Of a stretch of 64,000 nt of DNA, positions 24,843 through 37,911 are shown piece by piece. This DNA comes from Torymus aiolomorphi. Lineage: Eukaryota; Arthropoda; Insecta; Hymenoptera; Torymidae. The position numbers and the translations under genes are program-made. Under the pieces are notes generated by a model that worked only from the letters and a program-made list of their open reading frames with translations, was not told where the DNA came from and did not search any database. How positions within the stretch are numbered: the stretch's first letter is position 1; the number at the start of each line of letters is the position of its first letter. The stretch spans positions 22,146,709 through 22,210,708 of the forward strand of contig CM070874.1 of the NCBI GenBank assembly GCA_036365515.1. The letters are read 5' to 3'.

Positions 24843-26987
24843 CCACACGGTTAAAAATTTTGTGTAAAATATGAATCCTGTGTAATTTAAATTGTGTGTA
24901 AAATTTCTTGTGTAAACTTTTACACAATATTTGTGTAAAATGTACACAAGCGTGTGTAAAATTTTCAATTTACACAAACTTTGTGTAATACGTTCAATTT
25001 ATAGAAATTTTGTGTAAAATTTCAAATTACGGAATTTGAAAAAATGTACATAAGTCAAAATTTGTATTCAGCAGTCATTACAGATCAATTCAATTTATCT
25101 AATAATGAAATTAAATATGTAGGAAACAATATATTATTCCGGAATGCTTCGTTAAAATTAAATAAATTTATTTGAATAACATTTGAAAAAAATTTACCAG
25201 TATTTGGAAAGGTATTGGATTTTTTTTCGTGGCAAGACTGAGTGTATGCTGTGGGTGAAAAATGGTCTAGAATTAGAATTAAAAAAAAACTGCAGCGTAC
25301 AATGTTTGCACAGAAGGCGATATTATTATAATTAAAGTAAAGATTATATAGTTACAAAACATTTCTTGCTACCGTGATATTTGCGTAAGTTCAGAAAATT
25401 TTAATAAAAGTTTTTAAATACGACTAAATCGTGCAGTAAATTTTTTCCCTGATATATATTAAGGTGGTTCTATGAGCAGATATAGTACATAAATATAAAA
25501 TATTCTACAATAAATTGTTCTCGTTCTGCAAAGTGAGAACCCATATAGTATCATAGACCGATACTTTAAGTTACAGAAAAAAATTTTTTTAACGAAATTT
25601 CAGTACTAACAAAGTAGATATCGTTAGTGTAAAAAAATGATGCAACAAATCGCTTTAATCTTTTTCAGTTTTGCTTCAATTTCAATTTTTAAAGGCTCAT
25701 TTTCATCTTTGTTGGATTTCATTACGAGGTATTGTGGATCAAATTAAAAAATTTTTAAAACCTTAAAAGTGACAGGCAATTGTTTATGGCAAGTTTGGCT
25801 CGAATTCATATCAGATTCGTACACAACTTGATAAACAATTGCCTGTAACTTTTAAGGTTTTAAAAAATTTGTAATTTGATCCACAATACCTTGTAATGAA
25901 ATCTAACAAAGATGAAAATGAGCCTTTAAAAATCGAAATTGAAGCAAAACTAAAAAAGATTAAAGCGATTTGTTGTATCATTTTTTTTACATTGACGATA
26001 TATATTTTGTTAGTACTGAAATTTCGTTAAAAAATTTTTTTTCCGTAACTTAAAATACCGGTCTATGATACTATATGCGTTCTCACTTTGCAGTATGAGA
26101 ACAATTTATTGTAGAATATTTTATATTTAAGGGCTATACTGCTCATAGAACCCACTTAAGTTTCCTTACTTAAGTTTCCTTACACTTAAGAAATAAATCC
26201 AAAGTCAAGGGAGTAGATCGAATTTTTATTTAAAAAATGAGTCGTAGACAGGCTGTATTAATTACAAAAGATTGGCGTTAAAACGTAATACAGAGTACAA
26301 AAAAAAAAGAAATCGCCCGAGTACCAAGAATTTTTCTGTCGAATCAACGCGAAGTTCGTTGAAATGACCTCGAGCTTAGAGAGAAGTATTCGAATCATGG
26401 AAAAATCGTGTGGCTTTTCGTATTCAAGAGTTCTTCTAATTACCACATAAGCAGGTAAAATAATGATCATCGCGTAAGTGTGTAGGATTGACTAATATAA
26501 AAAAAATACGCCATTACGCGGCGTCGCAAATAAATTATCTAAAATTAATGACACTCATGACTTATATCGAAGATGAACGTCTGTAGCATACTGGACGGCG
26601 AGATTAGCACCGCCTCTCAGTATCGTCAGCTAGGGGCCTAAAATCGGCGTGCATGGACATTAATCGGGAGCTCACATCACGAACCCTGTCGATCTCCCTG
26701 TCCTCTCCCATAAATTTTTGTGTAAAACGGCAGTTTACACAAGTTTGCATAAAGCCGCGATTTTACACAACTTTTTGTGAAAAACAGCGATTTTACACAA
26801 ATTTTTATATGAAACAGCGGTTTTACACAAATTTTTGTGTAAAACAGCGATTTTACACAAATTCTTGTGTCGAATTTTTACACAACGTTTGTGTACATCA
26901 TTTACACAAATTTTTGTCTAAAATAGGAACATTCATATTTTACACAAATTTTGTGTAAAATAGGCACATCATTTTTAATCGTGTAGG
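24843..26987. mobile_element. MITE-like DNA element with GTGTAAA-rich subterminal repeats
   Basis: Found by comparing LINE-1 with LINE-2: the LINE sequence breaks at about 24842 and resumes at about 26988. The outer ends read ACACGGTTAAAAAT and, reverse-complemented, ACACGATTAAAAAT. Both subterminal regions (24855-25030 and 26710-26970) are packed with TTACACAAATTTTTGTGTAAA-like palindromes, about six on the left and nine or more on the right. The interior has no transposase; a 101-codon frame at 26653-26958 simply follows the repeats. A TTAA foldback is nested within it (25463-26155). The target duplication could not be resolved. Confidence 0.72.
25463..26155. mobile_element. TTAA foldback element 1
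   Basis: A nearly complete palindrome of about 693 bp, centred near 25810, with ends GGTGGTTCTATGAGCAG and CTGCTCATAGAACCCAC. TTAA lies on both sides (25459-25462 and 26156-26159). TTAA duplications are typical of piggyBac and Kolobok superfamilies. No coding capacity. A relative with ends GGTAGTTCATCCGG is at 32474-33163. Confidence 0.88.
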
Positions 26988-27002
26988 TTTTTTAAGTGAT
27001 GT

Positions 27003-28092
27003 AATCATTGGCAATTTCTAACTTCTCCTCACAGGCAAGGGAGGTAGATGGTGTTCCCCAAAAGGTGATCGCAAAAGCTCTACCGATTATTGGCGAATAT
27101 TTGGTCAAAATCTTTAACTCCTCTTTCGCGCTGAGGATTTTTCCAAGCTCTTAGAAGAGGGCGCAGATCATCGCGCTTAAGAAGAATGCAACTTCGTCTA
27201 AACCCTCGGACTTTCTTCCAATAGCGCTGCTCTGCTTCCTCTCCAAGGTGTTCGAGAAGATTGCCCACGACCAAATCACGGAGTACCTTAATAACAATGG
27301 TTTACTCGACCCTCTCCAGACCAGATTCCGTAAACACCATAGCACTCAGATGGCACTTCTTAAGCTGACCGACAACATACGCATGGGCATCGATAACAGG
27401 AAACTGACGCTACTGTTACTATTTGGTTACAGTAAGGCCTTCGATACCATCTCACCGACGAAACTTCTGCGTAAACTGCACCGGCTGGGATTTTCCAGGT
27501 CGGCTCTCCTGTGGATTAAATCATACTTACAAGGTCGTACCCAGACGGTCATTTCCAATAAAAGCGGAAATTCTGACTGGCAAGAAACTAATCTGGGAGT
27601 TCCGCAGGGTTCCGTCCTGGTTCCTGTGCTGTTCTGTCTCTACTTAAACGATTTGTGAGACATACTCGATGGACGCACTATCAAACATATATTTTACGCA
27701 AACGACCTCCAGATTTATGTACACACCACCAAGGACGAAATTTTGGATGGCATGGCTCGACTATCCGATACAGCGCGTATGGTGGCTGAATGGGCTGAGA
27801 GTTCTGGACTGCATCTCAATCCTGGCAAGACCAAAGCAATTGTATTTGGGTCAAGAATAGGTGTGAATTATGTAAACTCATTAAGAGCTCATCCCATTTA
27901 GTAGCAAAGTTGTGAGTCTTGGTGTCACTCTTGACAGCAAATTAACATGAAAACCGCACATTGAGCAACTTGCAAAGAAAATCAATAAAGCCCAATATAG
28001 TTTGCGGTTTATTAGGTCATGTACCACTGAGACCCTCCGCAAAAGATTAGTTGAGTCGTTAGTGCAACCACACTTAGACTACTGTTCGATGG
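27003..28092 (+). pseudogene. LINE-1 ORF2, reverse transcriptase part
   Basis: Resumes after the MITE at LINE sequence matching LINE-2 from about 49060. Visible motifs: HHSTQMALLKLTDNI, LLLFGYSKAFDTI (normally FDFSKAFD), NLGVPQGSVLVPVLF and, past a TGA at 27656-27658, HIFYANDLQIYVH. The catalytic box is YAND, not YADD, so the second catalytic Asp is Asn. Further stops follow before the foldback at 28097. The domain would copy the element RNA at the nicked target; this copy is inactive by several independent changes. Confidence 0.88.
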
Positions 28093-28096
28093 TACA

Positions 28097-29802
28097 TGGG
28101 AGCATCCGCTAAAAACCAACCAGCGGGTGTGCGCGACGAATTTTCGTGCAAAACACGCGCTGCTCAACTCGCTCGTAATCGTATTCTGAGTCTCTCAGAA
28201 AAAAAAACAAAAGATAAATATCGATAGATTTTTTCCTGCTCTTTCCAATGGTGCTATTGTTTTTTCTCTAAACTTTTTCTTCTGGTCGAAAATTCGAGTC
28301 GAAAGTTCAAAGCCATTTTTCTCAAAGTATATCATGTTTTTTTTCAAAATGCACATCACCATTCCGAAGTACAAGTCTTAAGCTACAAAACCTTAACTTT
28401 TCAAATTGGAGAAATGAAGGGCTCAAAAGTAACAGGATTAAAAAGACAGCGGTGTGTGGCCGCGCAACCTCTTCGTGCTGCGCTGGGACGCGCTTCACAC
28501 TCGGGCTTGGTATAATGAGCTCGTAATCGTATTTTGAGTCTCTTAGAAAAAAAAAAACATATTTCGATAGATTTTTTCCTGCTCTTTCCAATCGTGCTAT
28601 TCTTTTTACACCCAAACACTTTCTTCTGGTCGGAAATTCGAGTGGAAAGTTCAGAACTATTTTTCTTAAAGTATAACATGTTGTTCTTCAAAATGCATAG
28701 CACTATTCAAAAGTGCAAGTTATAAGCTACAAAACCCTAAATTTTCAAGATGGAAAAACGTAGAGCTCAAAAGTAATAAGATTAAAAAGACAGCGGCGAG
28801 CGGCTGCGCAAGCTTTTTGCGCTTGGCCCGAGCGTGCTTTTATAAACCTAGTGCATATTTTCGTTGTTTCCTATTTAAAAGCATTACACAATGTTTATTA
28901 GTGAATCATATATTACGTTTTAAATATATTAATTTTTTATTTAATTCTTAATTCTTTTATTTTTATTTGCTATTATTTTTATTGGTCTTTTCACGATACT
29001 CATGTTTTTCTTAATTCGAGTTTTAGAGAGTTCGGTTTTTTATACTATATAGGCATACAGAGGCGCGTCCAAGCGCAGAACAGACTTTACGCGACCGCTC
29101 GTCGCTGTATTTTTAACCTTATTACTTTTGAGCTCTACCTTTCTCCAACTTGAAAATTTAGGGTTTCGTAGCTTATAACTTGTACTTTTGAATGGTGCTA
29201 TTTATTTTGAAGAACAACATGTTATACTTTAAGAAAAATGGTTCTGAACTTTACACTCGAATTTCTGACCAGAAGAAAGTATTTGGAAGTAAAAAGAATA
29301 GTACCATTGGAAAGAGCAGGAAAAAATCTATTGATATATGTTTCTTGTTTTTTTTCTGAGAGAATCAAAATACGATTACGAGCTCATTATGCCAAGCCCG
29401 TGTGTGTGGCGCATCCGAGCGCACCACGTAGAGTTCGCGCGGCCACTCGCCGCTGTCTTTTTAATCTTGTTACTTTTGTGCCCTTCATTTCTCCAATTTG
29501 AAAATTTAGGGTAGCGTAAGACTTGTACTTTCGAATGATGATATGCATTTTGAAAAAAAAAAACATGATATATTTTGAAAAAAATGGCTCTGAACATTCA
29601 ACTCGAATTTTCGACTAGAAGAAGGAGTTTCGGAGTAAAAACAATAGCACCATTGGAAGGAGCAGGAAAAAATCTATCGATATGTGTCTTTTGTTTTTTC
29701 TGAGAGACTCAGAATACAATTACGAGCAATTTGAACAGAGAGTGTCTTCCACGAAAAATGCGTCGCGCATGCTTGCTCGCTGGTTTCTGGCGGTCGCTCC
29801 CA
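28097..29802. mobile_element. Large foldback MITE with duplicated arms
   Basis: Absent from LINE-2 at the equivalent place. Ends are TGGGAGCATCC and, reverse-complemented, TGGGAGCGACC. Flanks are TACA (28093-28096) and TATA (29803-29806), possibly a 4-bp duplication with one change. Each arm holds two tandem copies of a ~350-bp block (start motif GAGTCTCTCAG near 28188 and GAGTCTCTTAG near 28536), mirrored as two inverted copies in the right arm (about 29090-29370 and 29385-29710). The centre (28850-29040) is AT-rich. No transposase. Confidence 0.82.
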
Positions 29803-29806
29803 TATA

Positions 29807-30215
29807 TAGACGCATCCAAAGACCAACGGGAGAAAGTGCAACGATTGAGCAATGCATGTGTGAGGTACATCACTGGGACTAGGAAGGATGAGCACTTAAC
29901 CCCCGACAGGAAACGCCTGGCTCCGTACGGACTCACGCAGATTCTACTTTGCAGCACTATTAATGTATAAAATACTACAGCTGCGTGAGCAGACATTTGT
30001 TTGCCTTTTTTACCGAGCACAAGCCTAAGTCTACCAGCAGGGGTATGCAGCCAGAACTCAATACCCCCGCCTTGAACTATAAAACGAGTGATCAAGTGTT
30101 TCAAGCTCAGAGTGTCCAACTCTGGAACTCTCTTCCTCCCTCCCTACGCCACTTACCATCATTTGCGTCATTCAGGAGGGCGGTGCACCAGTACCTATTG
30201 GACCGTGATCCTTAG
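29807..30215 (+). pseudogene. LINE-1 ORF2, C-terminal part
   Basis: Continues the LINE after the foldback. QREKVQRLSNACVRYITGTR and, in another frame, NTPALNYKTSDQVFQAQSV and LWNSLPPSLRHLPSFASFRR match the end of LINE-2 ORF2. Coding ends at about 30213. The 3' UTR (30216-30675) holds repeated CTGTGATA-type motifs also present in the LINE-2 3' UTR. Confidence 0.83.
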
Positions 30216-30674
30216 CCCTCCATCTTGTGGGTTCAAGTAGCCACCAGTGCGGGGATCCGAAGTAGCCTACCCTAATTTGATGCCAAACTTGACTCATCCG
30301 ATTGGCTAGGTACTGTGATACTAGGTTAGGAATTGTAATAAAACTGTGATAATTAGGGTTAGTGCAATACAAAAATAAAAATAATAATAAAATTAAAAGG
30401 GTTCCCAGTGATTCTAAATCATATTTAGATTGTATTATTAGCCCTAGAGAATTTCTTGTATGACTATGATTACAACTATGTCTGTTATGTATTTTACCGC
30501 GTTTAAATCTTTTCTATCATCTTTATTTTTGCAAATCATTTTATCTCTGTTTTTATTCTATGTGTTTTATTCATTTCTCAAATTTGTATTTTATTCGATC
30601 TTCAAATTCGTCGTTATTTTGATTGTACATTTACAACGTATTTTTATTTTTGCCGAGATGACAAATAAAGTACC

Positions 30675-31240
<566 letters not shown>

Positions 31241-31244
31241 TTCT

Positions 31245-32059
31245 GTTCTATACATTTTAACGTGAAGTTTTTTTCGTAATCTTGGTATCAGATTTCATTC
31301 TTTACTAAAAATAGAATAATTTTATTTGTTGTCTGTGTGTGTGACACATATAGTTTAAAAGATATACGACTTCAAGAAATTACTTCTTAACCGTATAACC
31401 CATTAAAAAAAACTAGATTTTTGATAAGCACGCGTGACTTGAATTTTGAGATTCAAAAGCCAGCGTAATCACCAATATTTTTATGTTCAGCACGGATTTC
31501 GATTTATTAAAGTACAAACTCGCGTGCAGGGGAGCTCGTCTTCGAGAGCGCGTCTTTTCGCACGAATAAGCTACCTTTAACCCGCTGCTTATTAAGGTTA
31601 TCAGGATTTGGCTTATTCCATTATCTCTGGCTTGCCCGCCTGCATACGTATATTTATTTGTGCTTCCTCTGCATCTTTGTGATTTATAAAAACGACTAGC
31701 GGGTAAATTTCCGAAAATAGGCGACTTTTTACTCTCAATCGTTTATTCTACTCAATTTATGTTATTATTGTCTGCTATTTTATGTATTATTTTTTTTTAA
31801 GAGTACGGTAAGCTGTTTAGACATATACCTATATGTATAGCAACAAAATGATGTCTATTACATCAGAAAAGCAGAGTAGTGCCTCGCCTATTTGTGTTTT
31901 GGACATTTTGTTTTAGTGAAATTATTTTTTTGTTGGCTCGCTTGCGAATATTTTTACGTGGATCTCGCTTCCCCTGCCCATTTGGGTCTTGTGAATTTAT
32001 TTTATTAAAATCACCTCGTTTCAATAACTATCTCATTGCTTTTTATTGTGAAGCGGGAC
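31245..32059. other. Unassigned AT-rich sequence
   Basis: No gene is recognised. A 77-codon frame at 31879-32112 is an unsupported open frame that runs into the minisatellite. Confidence 0.5.
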
Positions 32060-32300
32060 CTTCATGCACTCACCTCCGTGTTGGGACTTTTTTGCATTTA
32101 CCTCCGAGTTAGGACTTTGTTGTGCTCACCTCCGAGTTAGGACTTTGTTGCACTGGATTTTCGAGTTAGAACTTTGTTGCACTGAGCATTGAGACAGGTC
32201 TCTGTTGAATTATCGTTGAGATAGGACTTTTTTGCACGGAACGGCGAGTTAGGACCTTATTGCATTGGTGTCTAAATTAGGACTTTACTGAACAATGCAC
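32060..32300 (+). repeat. 28-bp minisatellite, locus B, about eight copies
   Basis: GTTAGGACTTTGTTGCACT-type units recur near 32082, 32112, 32141, 32170, 32198, 32225, 32253 and 32281. The unit CACCTCCGAGTTAGGACTTT aligns with the GACCTCTGAGTTGCGATTAT unit of locus C (46205-46515) at about 20 of 28 positions, suggesting one family. Confidence 0.8.
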
Positions 32301-32473
32301 TTTTTAGAAAATTGCATTTTTCTCAAAAACCCCAATTTTCTTTTGCTCAATTTTCTTTTGTCGTGATAGAGGATGTAAATACATATCTAGACTTATTTGT
32401 GAGATTGAGGGGATTTTCGCTGGGATAGCGATCACTAATGAGATAACACAGAAAAAAAAATTTTCACGCTTAA

Positions 32474-33163
32474 GGTAGTTCATCCGGTCGAAACAGCAGT
32501 TTTAATTTTTGTATTTTTTAAATAATATTTTATTAAGTTGATAATCCAAGAGAAAGTACATGTAACAGATATATACTTGAAGGAACATAAGACAATTTTC
32601 TTCAGACAAATTCAGGCAATAATCACTGTGCTATTGTTACAAATAAAGACAAAAACTTCAGTAAGTTCTCTAATTTTTTTTATTTTTTATCCGATCTTAA
32701 CGAAATAAAACTTATTTTGTTCGTTAAGAAATGTCAGGGGGAGTATCGGTGAGAAAATTTGTGACGCAAGTTACCAGTACGGCGCAACATCAATTTGTTT
32801 CAGAAAAACAAGTCAAGTTTTAGAGTGTTTATAATATGAAGAAATTTATGTTACGCGGTACTGATAACTCGTATCATAAATTGTCCCACCGATACTCCCT
32901 CTGAAATTTCTTAAGGAACAAAATAAGCTTTATTTCGTTAAGATCGGATAAAAAATAAAAAAATTAGAGAACTTATTGAAGTTTTCGTCATTAATTATAA
33001 CAATAGCCTAGTGATTATTGCCTGAATTTGTCTGAAAAAATTTGTCTTATGTTCCATCTAGTATATATTTGTTACATGTACTTTCTCTTGGATTATCAAT
33101 TTAATAAAACATTATTTAAAAAATATAAAAACTAAAACTGCTGGTTTGACCGGGTGAACTACC
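32474..33163. mobile_element. TTAA foldback element 2
   Basis: A nearly perfect palindrome of about 690 bp, centred near 32825. Left end GGTAGTTCATCCGGTC; right end GACCGGGTGAACTACC. TTAA flanks both sides (32470-32473 and 33164-33167). No coding capacity. Its terminal six bases resemble the GGTGGTTC end of element 1, but the interiors differ. Confidence 0.9.
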
Positions 33164-33399
33164 TTAACGCTTATATATGGTCAATGATATAACAGTCAAT
33201 ATAAAGGTGTTTATTTTTGTGCGTAAGTAATATACAGGTAAACATAGGTATGTATTTTCTGTTTTATTTTTGTCTTTTAGATTTTTTATTTTTATTACTA
33301 CCTTTGTTTTTCTGCTTCACTGTTCTTACTTCAGTAAGCCGACGATCAACGGTCTTTACTGTCAAACAATGTACTTTATCATTACGTGTTTCCTTAATC

Positions 33400-35260
33400 C
33401 ATAATTGAGTTTTTTGAATCCCAAGATATTTAGGAATAGCAAGCGAATCAACATTTTTTACTTTTCTAAACTCTTCTACGTCAACGTCTTGTAAATGTAT
33501 TACCTTAATTGCATCTGCATATTTTTGAAAGTGTTCTACAAAATCATTAGCATTTTGAATGGATGTTTATGGGGCTCTTGAAGATTATGCAAAGTAGCGT
33601 AATGCTTTATAAGTCTACCCACACCATCTACAGCTCCTTTGCCGTACCCAGTAGCAGAGAACAACCATTTTATATCATATGGTGCTTGCTTTAATTCATA
33701 TAATTGAAAGCGATTTTTAAAGTGTCTAGCGGCACTTTCTGTTGCAATGGTATTTTTTTTATTGAATCACAACAATTTTCTTTCAAGTAGGTTATACTTT
33801 TTTCTACTGCTGAATGAAGCATACGCTGAATCATGTTTTCGATCATCACTTATGACTGCGAAAATTTGTGTAAAATCCCTTTGATAAGACACTGCTGCGA
33901 AAATTGAAATTTGATCATTAACCCAATGATTTTCTTGAACAACTTTATTATGAACCACAGCCAAGTTTTCAGCAAAGTCGATTTGAAGAACTAAACGATG
34001 TGGGTCTTTTTTAGCATTTTCTCTTTCTGATTTTATAGATATGCGTTTTATATTTTTTACATACATGTGAGTACTAACCATCATGCTTCAAACCGAAAGT
34101 TCATTTTTAAAAGCAGAAATTGTCACTGTTTTTTTAATCAAGTTTCCATTATCCCACAAATCATATGTAATTTCTTCTGTGCCTTCTATATCTTGCAGAA
34201 CATGAAACGTAATTCCGTTACCGCCTGGATAAACTTTACATTCTTGTAAATAACGTAAATCAGATGGCTCATAACACATGTTGCGTTTATTAGTTGTAAC
34301 CGAATTTCATCGAACTCTGTAACGTTACTCCCTCGGAAATTAATTAAGCTCGTAAGAAATAAATCATAATTTGGGCAATAAATACAGAGACAAACTTCTT
34401 TGATGGGACTAAGTAAGAGATATTTTGGTCGTAAACTATAGAATTTCGATTTACCAATTCTTAATTCGGAATAATCATTTTTAAATACTTTATACGTTGC
34501 TTTCAGACTTTAAGTAAGAAAACGTTTAACTTTCTTCTCTTTTTTATCATTTATTTTAAAGGTAATAACGTCACTCTTATTAGGACTCTATTTTAAACAA
34601 TTAAAATTGTCATTTATATTATATTCCGTAACAATTTTTTCGGACCTTTCATCAATTGGATGGCCTGCGTGTGCTTCTGGTTCTGAATAAACTCCCTTTT
34701 CTTGTACAAGAACAGGGAGGCTCTTCTTATCATGTATATTGTTATGTTTGGAAATAAGGATAAAATTTTTCGTTAAGGATGGGCGTAGCAAAGTCAGAAT
34801 TTTTATTTTTTCTGATAGAAGACTTTTGCAAGGCTAAACCAACATTTTGTACCGATTTTGTAGAACGGCACACAGTTGATTCGTTTGCTTTTATAGAAAC
34901 GTCCTAAATATTATTCAACTTCACATCTAGGGTATTAGACAATGTTCAAAGTATTTTTTTTTCTTCTTTTTTACGTAATTTTCAAGTGATTTTTCACGTA
35001 TAAGATTATTTCTCTTAAGAGGCGATAGAGAACCTAAGAAAGATGTACTTATTTCATTATTAAATTTTTCCTTGCGTTCTGGAGTACTTGGTAACAAATC
35101 TTCATCTCTAGCGACTATGTGGTTTGTAACTTCATTATCCGTTGTAAATTCATTGTCAGTGCTACTCACCGACAATTTTAAAACACGATTGTAACAATCT
35201 TTACACATATATCTAGAGGGTGTCAAAGGTAAATCAGGATAGAGGTGCTTCAATGGATAA
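33400..35260 (-). pseudogene. Decayed gene of an uncharacterised family, possibly transposon-derived
   Basis: Read from 35260 down. Conserved-looking blocks occur in order across frame breaks: a CxxC element (YMCKDCYNRVL) near 35200; SKFYSLRPKYLLL followed by CLCIYC around 34460-34370; LQECKVYPGGNGITFHV and EEITYDLWDNG near 34200; RLVLQIDFAENLAVVHNKVV, then ENHWVNDQISIFAA and FAVISDDRKHDS (34000-33830); and a distal KWLFSATGYGKGAVDGVGR (about 33690-33620) before the frames collapse. From memory this order resembles a family of unnamed proteins scattered in many copies through arthropod and cnidarian genomes. Asp residues in QIDFAEN and ISDD, and the GAVDG box, could belong to an RNase H-like nuclease fold, which is inference only. 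At least four frame breaks make it a pseudogene. Confidence 0.55.
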
Positions 35261-36139
35261 GCAAGATCCTGAAGTTGTTCGAAACATATGGAACTAGATT
35301 TATAACAGATTTTTTGTGCTTATGTAAAAAATCTGCAGAATTTTTTCGGAATTTTTCGGCTGAACGCATGAAATTTTGATGAAACAGAAAAATTAAAATA
35401 TACATATCAAATAATTTTTGGAGAAGATCATAAATATTTTAATTTCAAAATGATAGGTGATATAGGCATACGTAGACCACCATATTTGAGATGGATTCGG
35501 CCTTATATAAAATATAAATATAAAGAAATTTAAAAACAAAAAACTGATTATTTAGAAATTAAGGGGGTCGGACACCTTTAAAATGACGAAAAATCAATTT
35601 TTTTTTTATTAAATATTTTACTAAAAAAACATTTGTAGAATATGTCCTAATTAGATTTAAAGCATTATCTATTTTTGTTTTAAGAATATATACAAAACAC
35701 TGATAAAGCTTTTCATTTGTTTTTTGTTCAAATTACATTTTTCCCCTTGTATACATATTTATATAATCATATATTATTTCTACTAATTTTTTTTTAATTT
35801 CACTGTTCTTAATATATTTAAATTTCTCACTCTATATATCTATATATACTTTAAAAGATCCAAAAATAATATTTTAAACATTAATATAATAATAGATAAA
35901 AAAAACCGCTGCCAATTCATTGGCACGTAGCTTCCTCAAACTTAATTTACTGATTCCTTTAATTAATTTTTAATTCCAATATTTAAAATTTAATACTTCA
36001 GAAAGACAGAAATAACAAAACTCCAACATAATTTATTCAAATTTTTATAGATTATGCATTTCCACAAAATTTTACATACATAAAATATATATCACAATTG
36101 CCTATAAATTTGCAACTGATATTTAGAGCTAAATGTCCA
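35261..36139. other. AT-rich sequence with a TTAA terminus-like motif and hairpin motif copy 2
   Basis: 35564-35585 reads TTAAGGGGGTCGGACACCTT, very like the reverse complement of 45088-45107 (TTAAGGGTGTCAGACACCTT); both look like ends of TTAA-targeting elements. 35905-35937 carries, on the minus strand, the GTGCCAATGAATTGGCAGCG hairpin motif of 12090-12133. No gene is recognised. Confidence 0.55.
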
Positions 36140-37016
<877 letters not shown>

Positions 37017-37067
37017 ATCGTTGCTGGCTAGTGCAAAGAGTCGCAACGGGGTTCACACCTCTCATTT

Positions 37068-37222
37068 CAAGGAGTACCCGCGTGGCGCCTACGCGCTAGG
37101 GCGTCCACGCCAATCAAGACAAAGAGTACCCACGTGCGGCGTACACGCTACGGGGCTCACACCGGTCAAGACACGGAGTACCCGCGTGCAGCTTGCGCTA
37201 CGGGGTCTACACCAGTCCATCC
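37068..37222 (+). repeat. ~52-bp GC-rich tandem repeat, three copies
   Basis: Units start at GGAGTACCCGCGTGGCGCC (37070), AGAGTACCCACGTGCGGCG (37122) and GGAGTACCCGCGTGCAGC (37176), each followed by a GCTA(C/G)GGG...CACACC-like block. It lies upstream of the BEL leader and may be part of that element's lost 5' region. Confidence 0.78.
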
Positions 37223-37911
37223 AATGACTACCACAGGAAGCGAACTGATACCTCGACTGTCCTAATACTTGGACACACGTATCGTTCCAATTTGTTTAAA
37301 TTAAATTTGCAACTATCGTCTAGTCAACCTAGTACAGTTATTACTTTTAATGAGAATTTAATGATCTCTATTTAGTCACATTACTTTAATTAAAATTGAG
37401 TAAATTTAATTTGAGACTAGCACTATTGTATTTGAGTTTGAGTTTATTATAAAATTAATTGTAATATTTAACTAGTTTTGTGAAAATTGAATGGCATTTT
37501 CGACTTAGCAAATACTTATATTATTGAACCTTGCAGTTTTACTGCTGCCTGCGGATGCAACATCGTGACTCAACTTAGGCTGCTTATCTACATTTGGATA
37601 CCCTTCCGGATTCAGTTGCTGATTACACGCTGCAGGAGTTGCTGAATTCAACGCTGGCAGTTACTCCCCTTCGAGCAGTCAACACTGATCAACAGCTGAA
37701 TCACCGTGGGAACGTTAGCAGACGCGCAACGTCGCATCTTCAAGCGAATATCTACGTGCATACTATCATAAGTATTATAACCTAGGCTAAGGCTTAATTG
37801 TAACGATTTTCACTTATATTTATTCTACTTTCGAGTGGGTAAACATAGTTTAAGCAATACTTAAGTTAAATAATCAAATTTGCTACTAGTTTAAATTAAC
37901 TTGATCTCAAA

